Below are positions 7,443-16,486 of a stretch of 64,000 nt of DNA, piece after piece (position 1 is the first letter of the stretch; each line of letters begins with the position of its first letter). This DNA is from Allorhizobium borbori. GTDB taxonomy: Bacteria > Pseudomonadota > Alphaproteobacteria > Rhizobiales > Rhizobiaceae. Under the pieces are notes generated by a model. The model was not told where the DNA came from. It ran no database searches and saw only the letters and a list, made by a program, of their open reading frames with translations. The translations under genes and the position numbers were made by a program. The stretch covers positions 142,225-206,224 of the forward strand of contig NZ_JACIDU010000005.1 in the NCBI RefSeq assembly GCF_014196535.1, written 5' to 3'.

Positions 7443-10142
7443 ATGAGTTCATCATTTAAAAGCAAATTCCGGGTCGATGGTATGGATTGCGCATCCTGCG
7501 CTGCCAAAATCGATACTGCCGTGCGCCGACTGCCGGGTGTGGAGGACGTGTCTGTGTCCGTCACCGCCGGTACGATGACCGTCATACATGACGAGACGAG
7601 TGACCTCGATGCCATCGGTATAAAGGTCGGAAAGTTGGGGTACAGCGTTTCGCGGATCGCTCCGAAGAGCAATCCGCAATCCGAACGGCCGCATAGTCAC
7701 CGGCCGTCTTGTAATCATGACCACAAGCATGAACACGGTCATGACCATGACCATGACCATGACCATGACCATGACCATGAAGGTGGCGCGAAGGCCGCTG
7801 CGCACGATGGCGATCCATGCGATTGCGGCGTGGATCATCATCATAATGACAGCCACGATCATCTCGCGCATGAGCACCATCACGGTGGTGCGGGTACGGG
7901 TGCTCACGACCACGCGCATGAGGTTGCTGCGACGTCGGATGAAACGGCGCTGTATGGCGATGGTTCGAACAGGACGCGTTTTCTTGTCGGCGGCATGGAT
8001 TGCGCGTCCTGTGCCTCGAAGATCGATACCGCCGTTCGTCGCGTGCCGGGCGTGGAGGACGTTTCCGTTTCGGTGACGGCCGGCACGATGACCGTCCGGC
8101 ACAACGCTTCCGTTTCCTTGGCCGACGTGCAAAAAAAGGTCTCGGGTCTCGGCTACAGCATTTCGCAGGCGGCTCCTCGCGGCGATACGCCGGCTCAAGC
8201 ATCTGGAAACACTGATGGAAAAGGCTCCGATGCCACGGGTGAGATCGAAGGTCTGCATGGCCACGATATCGGTCCGGCACAGGGGGCCTGGTGGAAAAGC
8301 AAAAAGGGGCGTCTGACCATCCTGGCGGGGGCAGCCCTTGTGGCGGCCTATGCGGTGGGGCATCTGATGCCTGAAATTTCGCTTTATGCGTTTGCCGCCG
8401 CCATGCTTGTCGGACTTGTACCGATCGCACGGCGGGCTGTCATGGCTGCGGTGTCAGGCACGCCGTTTTCAATTGAAATGTTGATGACGATCGCCGCAAT
8501 CGGCGCTCTGGTCATCAATGCGACGGAAGAAGCCGCCGCCGTCGTTTTCCTCTTCCTCGTCGGCGAACTGCTCGAAGGCGTTGCCGCAGGCAAGGCGCGC
8601 GACAGCATCAAGGCGCTTGCCGCGTTGGTTCCCAAGGTTGCGCTGCTGGAAGAAGCGGGCAAGATCAGGGAAGTTCCGGCTGAATCCCTTCAGGTCGGAT
8701 CGACGATCCTTGTGCGGCCGGGCGACCGGATCTCCGCCGATGGTCTGATCGTCGAGGGCGAAAGCGCGATTGACGAAGCCCCTGTTACGGGCGAGAGCGT
8801 TCCCGTGCGCAAGGCGGTGGGAGACACCGTCTTCGCGGGCACAGTCAATGGCGATGCAGCGCTGAGGGTCGAGGTCACCGCAGCCGCCGAGGACAACACC
8901 ATTGCGCGCGTCGTAAGACTTGTGGAGGAGGCGCAGGAATCGAAGGCGCCGACGGAGCGCTTCATCGATCGTTTCTCGAAATATTACACGCCGGGTGTGG
9001 TCGTCGTCGCCGCGCTGGTTGCGCTTCTGCCGCCGCTTCTGGCCGGCGGTGATTGGTCCGAGTGGGTTTACAAGGGACTGGCTATCCTTCTCATCGGTTG
9101 CCCCTGTGCACTGGTGATCTCGACGCCTGCCGCCATTGCCGCATCGCTTTCGGCCGGGGCGCGTCGCGGCCTGCTGATGAAGGGCGGCGCTGTTCTGGAG
9201 GGCCTCGGCAAGCTGACGGCGGTCGCCTTTGACAAGACCGGAACGCTCACCGAAGGTAAGCCCAAAGTGACGGACATCGTCTCTTTCGGGCGCTCCGAGG
9301 AAGAGCTCCTGCGGCTGGCGGCGGCCCTCGAAACGGGGTCAAGCCATCCTCTGGCCATTGCCATTCTGACGGCGGCCAAATCCGAGAGCATCGACATTCC
9401 CGCAGCAACGGACGCCAAGGCTCTGGGCGGCAAAGGAGTGACCGCGACTGTCGAGGAGAAGCGTCTGTTCCTCGGCTCTCCCAAGGCCGCTGCCGAACAG
9501 GCGCCCCTACCGGGAGAGGCGCTCAACACCATCGCCGCGCTCAATGATCGGGGAAAGACGGTTTCCGTTCTCATCGTGGACGGGGTTGCTGCCGGCGCCA
9601 TTGCCATGCGCGATGAACCTCGTGCCGATGCGCAAGCTGGCCTCAAGGCACTTTCGGATGCTGGCGTGAAGATCGTCATGCTGACGGGCGACAACAGCCG
9701 GACGGCGACGGCGATCGGCGCTCAGTTGGGCATCGAAGTTCGTGCGGAACTCATGCCGCAGGACAAGCAGCGCATCGTGGGCGAGCTGAAGTCCAAAGGC
9801 TTTGTCGTGGGCAAGGTCGGCGACGGGATCAACGATGCGCCGGCCCTGGCCGCTGCCGATGTCGGTATCGCGATGGGCGGCGGCACTGATGTGGCATTGG
9901 AAACGGCGGACGCCGCTGTTCTCCATGGACGCGTTAGCGACGTGGCGGCAATGATCGCGCTCTCGAAGAGGACAATGCGCAACATCTTGCAGAACATCGC
10001 CATGTCCCTCGGTCTAAAGGCCGTGTTTCTGGTGACAACGATTCTGGGTATTACCGGATTGTGGCCTGCGATCCTCGCTGATACGGGCGCTACCGTTCTT
10101 GTGACCATGAACGCGCTGCGTCTGCTGAGGACGACAAAATGA
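7443..10142 (+). CDS. heavy-metal P1B-type ATPase, Zn/Cd/Pb class, two HMA domains
   Basis: An 899-residue inner-membrane efflux pump. Two nearly identical N-terminal HMA domains carry GMDCASC (Cys16/19 and Cys187/190). Between them lies a His-rich linker (a run of HD pairs, then more HH and DHAH clusters). The core has the metal-site CPC at 553-555 (GCPCALVIS), the phosphorylated DKTGTLTEG (Asp597), a SSHPLA motif and GDGINDAPALAAADVGIAMG near 793. CPC plus CASC-type HMA domains point to ZntA/CadA/PbrA pumps for Zn2+, Cd2+ and Pb2+ rather than copper. The ATG at 7443 follows AAGGATCACGTC and the MerR-type promoter. LspA downstream resembles pbr operons, so lead is a possible substrate. Confidence 0.95.
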   Translation: MSSSFKSKFRVDGMDCASCAAKIDTAVRRLPGVEDVSVSVTAGTMTVIHDETSDLDAIGIKVGKLGYSVSRIAPKSNPQSERPHSHRPSCNHDHKHEHGHDHDHDHDHDHDHEGGAKAAAHDGDPCDCGVDHHHNDSHDHLAHEHHHGGAGTGAHDHAHEVAATSDETALYGDGSNRTRFLVGGMDCASCASKIDTAVRRVPGVEDVSVSVTAGTMTVRHNASVSLADVQKKVSGLGYSISQAAPRGDTPAQASGNTDGKGSDATGEIEGLHGHDIGPAQGAWWKSKKGRLTILAGAALVAAYAVGHLMPEISLYAFAAAMLVGLVPIARRAVMAAVSGTPFSIEMLMTIAAIGALVINATEEAAAVVFLFLVGELLEGVAAGKARDSIKALAALVPKVALLEEAGKIREVPAESLQVGSTILVRPGDRISADGLIVEGESAIDEAPVTGESVPVRKAVGDTVFAGTVNGDAALRVEVTAAAEDNTIARVVRLVEEAQESKAPTERFIDRFSKYYTPGVVVVAALVALLPPLLAGGDWSEWVYKGLAILLIGCPCALVISTPAAIAASLSAGARRGLLMKGGAVLEGLGKLTAVAFDKTGTLTEGKPKVTDIVSFGRSEEELLRLAAALETGSSHPLAIAILTAAKSESIDIPAATDAKALGGKGVTATVEEKRLFLGSPKAAAEQAPLPGEALNTIAALNDRGKTVSVLIVDGVAAGAIAMRDEPRADAQAGLKALSDAGVKIVMLTGDNSRTATAIGAQLGIEVRAELMPQDKQRIVGELKSKGFVVGKVGDGINDAPALAAADVGIAMGGGTDVALETADAAVLHGRVSDVAAMIALSKRTMRNILQNIAMSLGLKAVFLVTTILGITGLWPAILADTGATVLVTMNALRLLRTTK

Positions 10143-10279
10143 GCGAACACAGAATGCTCCGTCGTATTGTCTTCGGAACAGTCATGCTCCTGGTCGCTTT
10201 ATCTGTTGTTTTCGGGATGATCGGAGCTATCAGTATTTTGAACATGCCAGCGAAACCCGCAGTTGAAGGCGTTGGTTGA
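10139..10279 (+). CDS. 46-residue single-span membrane peptide between ATPase and lspA
   Basis: The ATG at 10139 overlaps the ATPase stop as ATGA, so translation is probably coupled. The peptide begins MSEHRMLRRIVFGTVMLLVA, spans the membrane once (about residues 9-36) and ends KPAVEGVG. Third-position GC is in line with its neighbours. Its place between the pump and lspA suggests an accessory membrane subunit or an LspA-operon leader peptide. I know no named family for it. Confidence 0.6.
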   Translation: MSEHRMLRRIVFGTVMLLVALSVVFGMIGAISILNMPAKPAVEGVG

Positions 10280-10323
10280 AAATTTTAGCCGGGTGAAGCC
10301 TTGTTATTTACTGGAGTAAATTT

Positions 10324-10815
10324 GTGTCTGTCCGACGCCGAAATATGAGCTTGGCCATGGCCGTATTGTTGGCTGCATTGGTGGTAGACCAGGCAACCAA
10401 GTGGATCATCATAAACTGGGTCATGGTTCCGCCTCGCGTTATCCCGATCACCGGTTTCTTCAATCTGGTTTTGGGGTGGAACACGGGCGTTAGCTTTGGC
10501 ATGTTCAGTACGAGTTCCGTTTGGGCGCTGGTTTTTTTGTCGGCGGTGATCATGGTCGCACTCTTCATGTGGCTGACCAGGGCGCAGTCGACACTCCAAG
10601 CGGCGGCAATTGGTCTTATATTGGGCGGAGCGACAGGGAATGTCATCGATCGTCTGATCATCGGCGGCGTAACGGACTTTCTGGACTTTTACGTCGGCGA
10701 TTGGCATTGGCCATCGTTCAACACAGCCGATATATTTATCGTTTGTGGTGCCGCTTTATTGCTTCTGGTCGACTTTCGATCATCGGCAAAGCCTGTCCGA
10801 CATCAGCGCCCATGA
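10324..10815 (+). CDS. lspA: lipoprotein signal peptidase (signal peptidase II)
   Basis: A 163-residue inner-membrane aspartic protease that cuts prolipoproteins ahead of the lipidated cysteine. It shows four hydrophobic spans and both catalytic-Asp motifs: GGATGNVIDRLI and FNTADIFI. The start is a GTG at 10324 after CTGGAGTAAATTT. An extra lspA behind a metal ATPase is a known arrangement of lead-resistance (pbr) operons, where PbrC is a signal peptidase homologue. It probably shares the MerR-type promoter. An IS3-family element starts 17 bases after its stop, but the gene looks intact. Confidence 0.92.
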   Translation: MSVRRRNMSLAMAVLLAALVVDQATKWIIINWVMVPPRVIPITGFFNLVLGWNTGVSFGMFSTSSVWALVFLSAVIMVALFMWLTRAQSTLQAAAIGLILGGATGNVIDRLIIGGVTDFLDFYVGDWHWPSFNTADIFIVCGAALLLLVDFRSSAKPVRHQRP

Positions 10816-10882
10816 GACAGAATTGGTTTAATTGAGAAGAGAGGATTTTCGGCTCATCGTAGCTCACTCAAAGGAAGCGAAG

Positions 10883-11230
10883 ATGAGACAGAAAACCGGG
10901 CCGCAGACATCGTCGGCCGAGAAGACGATCAAGGATATCCGCCGTGCCACGCGCAAGCACCATTCAGCCGAGGATAAAATCCGCATAGTGCTTGAAGGGC
11001 TGCGTGGCGAAGACAGCATCGCTGCGATCTGCCGCCGTGAGGGGATCGCCGAGAGCTTGTATTATAGCTGGTCAAAGGAATTCCTCGAAGCGGGCAAGAA
11101 GCGGCTCGCAGGCGATACCGCTCGCTCTGCGACCAGTGACGAGGTCAAGGCGCTGCGCCGTGAAAGCCGCGACCTGAAAGAGGCGCTGGCTGATCTTACC
11201 CTGGAAAACCGCCTGCTCAAAAAAGCATGA
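10883..11230 (+). CDS. IS3-family transposase OrfA (helix-turn-helix subunit)
   Basis: About 115 residues from the ATG at 10883, preceded by GGAAGCG. It has a helix-turn-helix core (KIRIVLEGLRGEDSIAAICR) and a leucine-rich tail. The frame ends LLKKA-stop just after a run of six A (11219-11224). The -1 frame continues SMIADGADDE and stops at 11254, overlapping the ATG of orfB. Relatives I recall read straight through as LLKKSMI, so this copy has either lost one A or relies on slippage at the A run. Confidence 0.8.
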   Translation: MRQKTGPQTSSAEKTIKDIRRATRKHHSAEDKIRIVLEGLRGEDSIAAICRREGIAESLYYSWSKEFLEAGKKRLAGDTARSATSDEVKALRRESRDLKEALADLTLENRLLKKA

Positions 11231-11252
11231 TCGCGGATGGGGCCGACGACGA

Positions 11253-12233
11253 ATGAGATATCCCGCCACCGAAAAGCTTGAGATCATCCGGTTGGTCGAG
11301 CAGTCGCACTTGTCGGTCAGGCAAACCCTCGACCGGCTCGGCATTCCAAGGCCAACCTTCTACCGCTGGTATGATCGTTTCCTTACCCACGGCGTAGAAG
11401 GCCTTGAGGACCGGACGTCTGCGCCATCACGGGTGTGGAACCGCATTCCCGACGATATCAGGGATCGCATTATCGAAATGGCGCTGGACCACGCCGATCT
11501 GTCACCGCGCGAGCTGGCGGTGAAGTTCACCGACACGGAAAGCTATTTCGTATCAGAGGCTTCGGTCTACCGTCTGCTCAAGGCTCATGACCTGATCACC
11601 TCGCCAGCCTATATCGTCATCAAGGCCAATGACGAGTTCAAGGACAAAACCACCCGCCCGAACGAGATGTGGCAAACCGACTTCACCTACCTGAAGGTCA
11701 TCGGCTGGGGATGGTTTTACCTATCGACCATCCTCGACGACTTCTCGCGTTACATCATCGCGTGGAAATTATGCACCAGCATGAAAGTCGATGACGTCAC
11801 CGACACGCTCGACCTGGCACTGGCCGCCTCAGGCTGCGACAAGGTCAAGGTCGAACATCGGCCGCGCCTGCTGTCCGACAACGGTCCGTGTTACGTCGCC
11901 TCCGATCTCGGCGAATGGCTGGAGAAGTACAAGATCGATCAGGTCCACGGCGCTCCCGGACACCCGCAAACCCAGGGTAAGATCGAGCGTTGGCACCAGG
12001 CGCTCAAGAACCGCATCCTGCTGGAAAACTACTTCTTCCAGGAAGACCTGGAAGCCCAGATCGCGGCCTTCGTCGAGCATTACAATCATCGCCGATACCA
12101 CGAGAGCCTCGATAATCTCACCCCGGCCGACGTCTACTTCGGACGCAGCCAGACCATCCTGCTCGAGCGCGAAAGGATCAAACGAGACACGATCAAACAG
12201 CGCCGCTTGAACCACCAGGCCAAAGCGGCTTAA
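11253..12233 (+). CDS. IS3-family transposase OrfB (DDE integrase domain)
   Basis: A 326-residue rve-type transposase. The DDE triad is visible as WQTDFTYLK, LLSDNGPCY and GKIERWHQ. An HTH_21-like region (ELAVKFTD, then SVYRLLKAHDL) precedes the catalytic core. The frame is complete. The ATG at 11253 overlaps the -1 extension of orfA in an ATGA junction, the usual coupling in this IS3 subgroup. The element may still be active if orfA is functional. Confidence 0.9.
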   Translation: MRYPATEKLEIIRLVEQSHLSVRQTLDRLGIPRPTFYRWYDRFLTHGVEGLEDRTSAPSRVWNRIPDDIRDRIIEMALDHADLSPRELAVKFTDTESYFVSEASVYRLLKAHDLITSPAYIVIKANDEFKDKTTRPNEMWQTDFTYLKVIGWGWFYLSTILDDFSRYIIAWKLCTSMKVDDVTDTLDLALAASGCDKVKVEHRPRLLSDNGPCYVASDLGEWLEKYKIDQVHGAPGHPQTQGKIERWHQALKNRILLENYFFQEDLEAQIAAFVEHYNHRRYHESLDNLTPADVYFGRSQTILLERERIKRDTIKQRRLNHQAKAA

Positions 12234-12500
12234 ATCAAAACGCAAACCGAGCCGGACACTCCATTCTTCCAAAGCCCAAAAAGTCTCAAATCATTCGACG
12301 ACGGACAGGCAAAGCCGTCCTGAGCCGACGGGGCTGCCACGGGTTCCTGCGTCGGTCACGTCTCCACGTTGGCGAACCCGGATATTATTTTCAGCAGGTG
12401 GTTTGGTCGTAAGTGCGCGGAGCTTCGAGAGCCGCATCCATATTGCGTTCGGCCAACACCGTCCTGACTGGTCGTTCGCGGGCTGTCGGATGTTGCAAGC

Positions 12501-13286
12501 GGGAGTTGTCACGTTATCGAGCGGTGATCAAACTATGGCCATGGCTCTCTGAGATCAGGCAACCGCGCCCGTCACGGCCTTCCAATGCGCTATTGCGCGG
12601 ATACGGTGAAGGTGAGTGGCCAGGGCGGATCGATTGTGACGCGGGGTGACGAAGAGATTTCGGAGCGCCGAGAAGATCGAGATGAACCGCTGCAAGCTGC
12701 CGGCTGATCGGAAACCCTGCATCGTGCGTTCCCGTTTTCGCAGCGGCAGATGAGAATTTTCCGCTCGATTGTTGAGACCCTTGTGGGACCTGTGCTCGAC
12801 AGCCGGCAAGAGCGGAGCTTGTCGGTGATGATCCGTTTGGGCGGCATGCCTGTTTTCTTCAGTAGCCTGATCAGGAATCGTCTCGCGGCTTTCGTATCGC
12901 GCCGGCTTTGAACGATCTCATCGAGAACATAGCCGTCCTGGTCAACCGCACGCCAAAGCCAGTGTTTGCGGCCAGCGATGGTAACCACCACCTCGTCCAA
13001 ATGCCAGATGTCCCGGCGCGACGGTCGCCGGCGACGGATTCGCTTCGCGTAGGCCGGTCCGAATTTCCGGCCCCATCGGCGGATCGTTTCATAGGAGACG
13101 ACGATCCCGCGCTCCAGCAGCAATTCCTCGACCAGGCGCAGGCTCAGCGGAAACCGAAAGTACAACCAGACCGCATAGGCAATGATCTGTTGCGGGAAAC
13201 GGTGACGCTTATAACTGATGGCGGAATTCTTCATCCCGCCATCTCTACGCCCCACTCACTGACAGCAGGTTTATGTGACAACACCG
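12501..13286 (-). mobile_element. IS6-family insertion sequence, decayed
   Basis: Terminal inverted repeats are visible. The plus strand at 12502 reads GGAGTTGTCACGTTAT, and the minus strand from 13285 reads GGTGTTGTCACATAAA. The core GTTGTCAC is typical of IS6-family ends. The size, about 785 bases, fits the family. The transposase inside is frameshifted. No 8-base target duplication is obvious, which is common after replicative IS6 events. The 212 bases between the IS3 end and this element hold no gene I recognise. Confidence 0.75.
12555..13234 (-). pseudogene. IS6-family transposase, frameshifted
   Basis: From the ATG at 13234 the frame reads MKNSAISYKRHRFPQQIIAY, then the first DDE residue in IWHLDEVVVTIAGRKHWLWR and the second at WRAVDQDGYVLD. 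It continues to ITDKLRS near 12815. There the frame is lost. The rest of the family sequence (PAVEHRSHKGLNNRAENSHL and on to the stop at 12555) lies in another frame from about 12809. Compared with complete relatives, roughly eight residues and a base-phase change are missing at the joint. A functional transposase is therefore unlikely. Confidence 0.85.
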
Positions 13287-13313
13287 GTCGTTCTTATCAT
13301 TGGAATGGCCCCA

Positions 13314-14108
13314 TTAGTTGAGCTGGACATCGTGTATTCCGTTGGAAGTCGGCCCCGTTGATCCGTAGGCGGTGACGGGGAGAATGACGGTGTGGCCGGT
13401 GCTGGCTCTCAGGAGTTCGGCTTCGATGCCGTAGACGTCGCGAAGGGCCTGTTCATGGATGACCTCCGCGAACGAGCCGGAACCGGCAACCTGCCCCTGG
13501 TCGAGCAGCATGATCGTGTCGGCATGACGAGCGGCAAGGTTGAGATCGTGAATGGCAATAACGACCAGCGCACCGCTACGCCCCACATACGCTCGTAACC
13601 GGTCGAACACCTGTAACTGGTGACGAATGTCGAGCGCGCTCGTTGCCTCGTCGAGCAAGACTAGCTTTGGCTCGCGCAGAAGACGCTGGGTCAGAAGCAC
13701 GAGTTGCTGTTGACCACCCGAAAGTGATTGCATGTTGCGTCGCGCAAGATGAGCGATACCAAAATCTTCTAGGATACCAAGTGCCTGGTCCAGATGCGTG
13801 GTTGCGACCCGCCAGCCAAGCTGTTCGTGGCGACCGAGCAGCACGGTTTCGATGACGCTGAGGTCAGCGCGTACCTGAGCCTGCTGGGGCATGTAGCCGA
13901 TCTCGCGAAGGCGGATTGGCAGCCCCTGCCATCGGATCGTGCCTGAAAAGGGGATCAGTGTTGCGATGGCGTTGATGAGCGTGGACTTGCCGGCGCCGTT
14001 CGGACCGACCAGCCCGACGATCTGGCCACGACCCAGCCGAACATTGATATCGCGCAGGATGGAGGTGCCGCTCCGGGTGACTCTGACGGTATCGAGCCTG
14101 AGGACCAT
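13314..14108 (-). CDS. ABC importer ATP-binding protein, FecE/BtuD type
   Basis: A 264-residue cytoplasmic ATPase that powers siderophore, heme or vitamin B12-type import. Walker A is GPNGAGKST, the signature is LSGGQQQ, Walker B is LVLLDEATSALD and the switch His is in IAIHDLNLAARHAD. It is the last gene of the minus-strand import run and lies 2 bases after the permease gene. Its stop is 28 bases from the IS6 element. The C-terminus (GSTGPTSNGIHDVQLN) is unremarkable, so the gene is probably not truncated. Confidence 0.9.
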   Translation of the reverse strand: MVLRLDTVRVTRSGTSILRDINVRLGRGQIVGLVGPNGAGKSTLINAIATLIPFSGTIRWQGLPIRLREIGYMPQQAQVRADLSVIETVLLGRHEQLGWRVATTHLDQALGILEDFGIAHLARRNMQSLSGGQQQLVLLTQRLLREPKLVLLDEATSALDIRHQLQVFDRLRAYVGRSGALVVIAIHDLNLAARHADTIMLLDQGQVAGSGSFAEVIHEQALRDVYGIEAELLRASTGHTVILPVTAYGSTGPTSNGIHDVQLN

Positions 14109-14110
14109 GG

Positions 14111-15175
14111 TTACACCGCACCTTTCCCGCCACGACGGATGATGATGGCAAAGAGGATCGGCACGCCGGCGACGGCAGTGATGATGCCGACCGGGATGAC
14201 CGCACCGGGCGAGATGAACTTGCCGAAGACCGAAGCGCCGATCAGAATGATGGCGCCGGTCAAGGCCGATAGCGGCAGGGCGAAACGGTGATCCTCGCCC
14301 ACAAGCGTTCGGGCCGCATGTGGAGCGATAAGGCCGATGAAACCGATCGTCCCGACGAAGGCGACGGCTGCTGCCGTCAGCAACGCCACCAGCAGGAAGG
14401 TACGCCGTCGCAAGGCCTCGACCGACAAACCGAGGCTGAGCGCATTGGCGTCACCGAGTCTCAGCGTCGTCAACGCCCAGGTGTCGCGCAGAACGAAAGG
14501 CAGGCAGGCGAAAAGGATTGTTCCCGTCACCGCAACGCTGGTCCAGGTGGATTTCAGCAGGCTGCCGAACAGCCAGAACACGATCTGTTGCAGCACCTCC
14601 GGCGAGGCGAGAAATTGCAGCAGCGATTGCACGGACTGGAAGAAGAACAGAACAGCGATACCACCGAGCACTAGAATTTCAGGCGTTGCGCTGCGAAGCC
14701 GGGCGATGAGATAGACAAGCCCACAGGCGACCAGCGTCATGGAAAAAGCCATGATGGGCACCACGAGGTAGCCGGGCAGGGGAATGAGGCCGCCAAACAT
14801 GATCGCGAGAGCAGCTCCGAAACCGGCGGCCGCCGAAAAGCCGAGTGTGAAGGGGCTGGCCAGCGGATTGCCCAGAATGGTCTGCATCTGCAGGCCGGCA
14901 AGACCGAGACATGCACCGACCAAGACACCCATCAGCGTTTGCGGCATGCGCAATTGCCACAGAATGGTCGCAACCGCCCGGTCCGCACCGTTCGGCCCGG
15001 CCACAAGCCCGTGCCAGACATCCGCGAGTGGCATGCCGGATGGTCCCGTTGTGAGATCCAGGGTCATCAGAAGAAGAAGGCAAAGGCCAGCGGCGAGGAT
15101 TGCTCCTAACCGCCGGGCAGATGCGCGACGATAACCGTCGCGCATCGCGTCTGCCGAAACAGCCGTGTCTGTCAT
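14111..15175 (-). CDS. FecCD-family permease of a metal-chelate ABC importer
   Basis: A 354-residue inner-membrane permease with about nine or ten hydrophobic spans. It shows the family sequences LGLAGLQMQTILGNPLASPF and GFIGLIAPHAARTLVGEDHR, the second being the coupling loop to the ATPase. A single permease gene means it works as a homodimer, as in BtuC/FhuB-half systems. Its start overlaps the stop of the binding-protein gene (ATGA) and it runs directly into the ATPase gene. Confidence 0.93.
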   Translation of the reverse strand: MTDTAVSADAMRDGYRRASARRLGAILAAGLCLLLLMTLDLTTGPSGMPLADVWHGLVAGPNGADRAVATILWQLRMPQTLMGVLVGACLGLAGLQMQTILGNPLASPFTLGFSAAAGFGAALAIMFGGLIPLPGYLVVPIMAFSMTLVACGLVYLIARLRSATPEILVLGGIAVLFFFQSVQSLLQFLASPEVLQQIVFWLFGSLLKSTWTSVAVTGTILFACLPFVLRDTWALTTLRLGDANALSLGLSVEALRRRTFLLVALLTAAAVAFVGTIGFIGLIAPHAARTLVGEDHRFALPLSALTGAIILIGASVFGKFISPGAVIPVGIITAVAGVPILFAIIIRRGGKGAV

Positions 15176-16275
15176 TGTGCCTCGGCCTTGTAGGGCAGCA
15201 CGAAGACGCCTTCAGCCTTGATCGGCAGCCAGGTGTCATAATAGTCACGGATGTTCTTTGCCGGGTCGACGTCCTTGAAGGCTGCGGGATAGAGCTGCTT
15301 GGCAATGTACTGCGCGTAGACATAATCCGACAGCGTTCGTGCGCCACCATGATAGAGGGCATGGACACCGCCATCCTTGACGGCGGGCAGGTCGCTCCAG
15401 CCGGGACGGGCGACATAGGCGCTCATGCGTTCACGGGCCAGCGCCGGATCAGCGCCAAAGCCGACGATGACGGCCTGCGGCTTGTTCAGCCACTCGGAGC
15501 CGGCGAGTAAGATCAGGTCAGGCTTCTGGGCCAGCACATATTCGGGGCTGAGTGGCCCCCAGTTGCCGATCTGGCCCTTGGCAATGTTCTGGCCGCCGAG
15601 CTTGTCGATCAAAGCGCCCCACATGCTCGAACCATAGGAGTTGCCGACTTCGGTCGCACCCTTTTGGGCGAGCTCGACATAGACCTTTCGGGTGGTCGGA
15701 CCTGCCGTCTTGATGCGGGCGTCGATATCCTCGAAGGCGTGCTTGTAGTTGTCGGCGAGTTTTTCTGCCCGCGCCTCGGTCCCGAGAAGCTTGCCGAGCG
15801 CAAGCGTCGAGGCGATATGCTTTTCAACGGTCTGGGCGTTGTAATCGAGGGTAACAATCGGAATGCCGGCGGCTTCGATCTGCTTGATGCCTTCGCCGAG
15901 CGCATCGTAGTTCCAGGCGGCGAGGATCAACAGATCCGGCTTGGCGGCAATGACCTTCTCAATGGAAAATGTGTTGTCTTCCGTATTGCCGACATCCGGG
16001 ATCGAGGCGAGCTTCGGCAGCGCTTTTTCGTAGGCCGCGAACTGGTTCGGGCGCCAGTCCTTCCACGTGGAAAGCGACAGCGCCACGACCTTGTCGAGCG
16101 CGCCGGGGCCGCCGATGGCAAGATAATCTTCGTAATAGAAGCCGAGCACGATGCGTTCCGGCACCTTGGGGACGGTTACCGTCCGGCCCTTTACATCGGT
16201 AACGGTGATATCGGCGAAGGCCTGCGCGGCAAGCGAAAGCAGACCGAAAGCCGTGGCGAGAAGTAGTTTCTTCAT
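15172..16275 (-). CDS. periplasmic substrate-binding protein of the metal-chelate importer
   Basis: A 367-residue FecB/BtuF-like binding protein. The signal peptide is MKKLLLATAFGLLSLAAQAFA and the start follows GAGGAATCACC. The two-lobed TroA-type fold is indicated by ITVTDVKGRTVTVPKVPERI and the second-lobe KPDLILLAGSEW. It captures a chelated metal or cofactor in the periplasm and hands it to the permease. The substrate cannot be read from sequence. Its place below a TonB receptor and copper proteins favours a metallophore. Confidence 0.9.
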   Translation of the reverse strand: MKKLLLATAFGLLSLAAQAFADITVTDVKGRTVTVPKVPERIVLGFYYEDYLAIGGPGALDKVVALSLSTWKDWRPNQFAAYEKALPKLASIPDVGNTEDNTFSIEKVIAAKPDLLILAAWNYDALGEGIKQIEAAGIPIVTLDYNAQTVEKHIASTLALGKLLGTEARAEKLADNYKHAFEDIDARIKTAGPTTRKVYVELAQKGATEVGNSYGSSMWGALIDKLGGQNIAKGQIGNWGPLSPEYVLAQKPDLILLAGSEWLNKPQAVIVGFGADPALARERMSAYVARPGWSDLPAVKDGGVHALYHGGARTLSDYVYAQYIAKQLYPAAFKDVDPAKNIRDYYDTWLPIKAEGVFVLPYKAEAQ

Positions 16276-16486
16276 GGTGATTCCTCAGGATTCGCGAGCC
16301 TATTCAGCTCGGCATCGTGTTTTTGAAAAAGGAGAGGGCGCATGGCCGCGATGATCCGCTGTTGTGCGGAGGCGTTACGCGACGGAAGGCGGTGTGTTGT
16401 CCGGTCGTGCGGTTAAGATGACGCGGGCCTCAAGGCACGGCGTTACACGCAAGCACACGCAGACCAGCCTCAGAGCGAAGACCGGT

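Larger units (their letters stand above)
10833..12288 (+). mobile_element. IS3-family insertion sequence, two-ORF type
   Basis: The proposed ends begin TGAGA on both sides (10833 inward, and 12288 inward on the other strand). They are flanked by AAT at 10830-10832 and 12289-12291, fitting a 3-base target duplication. The inside of the inverted repeats matches only loosely, so the ends are tentative. It carries orfA and orfB of an IS3-family transposase and sits directly after lspA. Confidence 0.7.

Noticed and set aside
7741-7780. Tandem hexamer repeat as a possible CRISPR or satellite
   Set aside because: It is in frame, codes for the His-Asp linker of the ATPase, and has no spacers.
12291-12512. 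73-codon minus-strand frame between the IS3 and IS6 elements
   Set aside because: No recognisable family, no ribosome site, and it overlaps the IS6 end.
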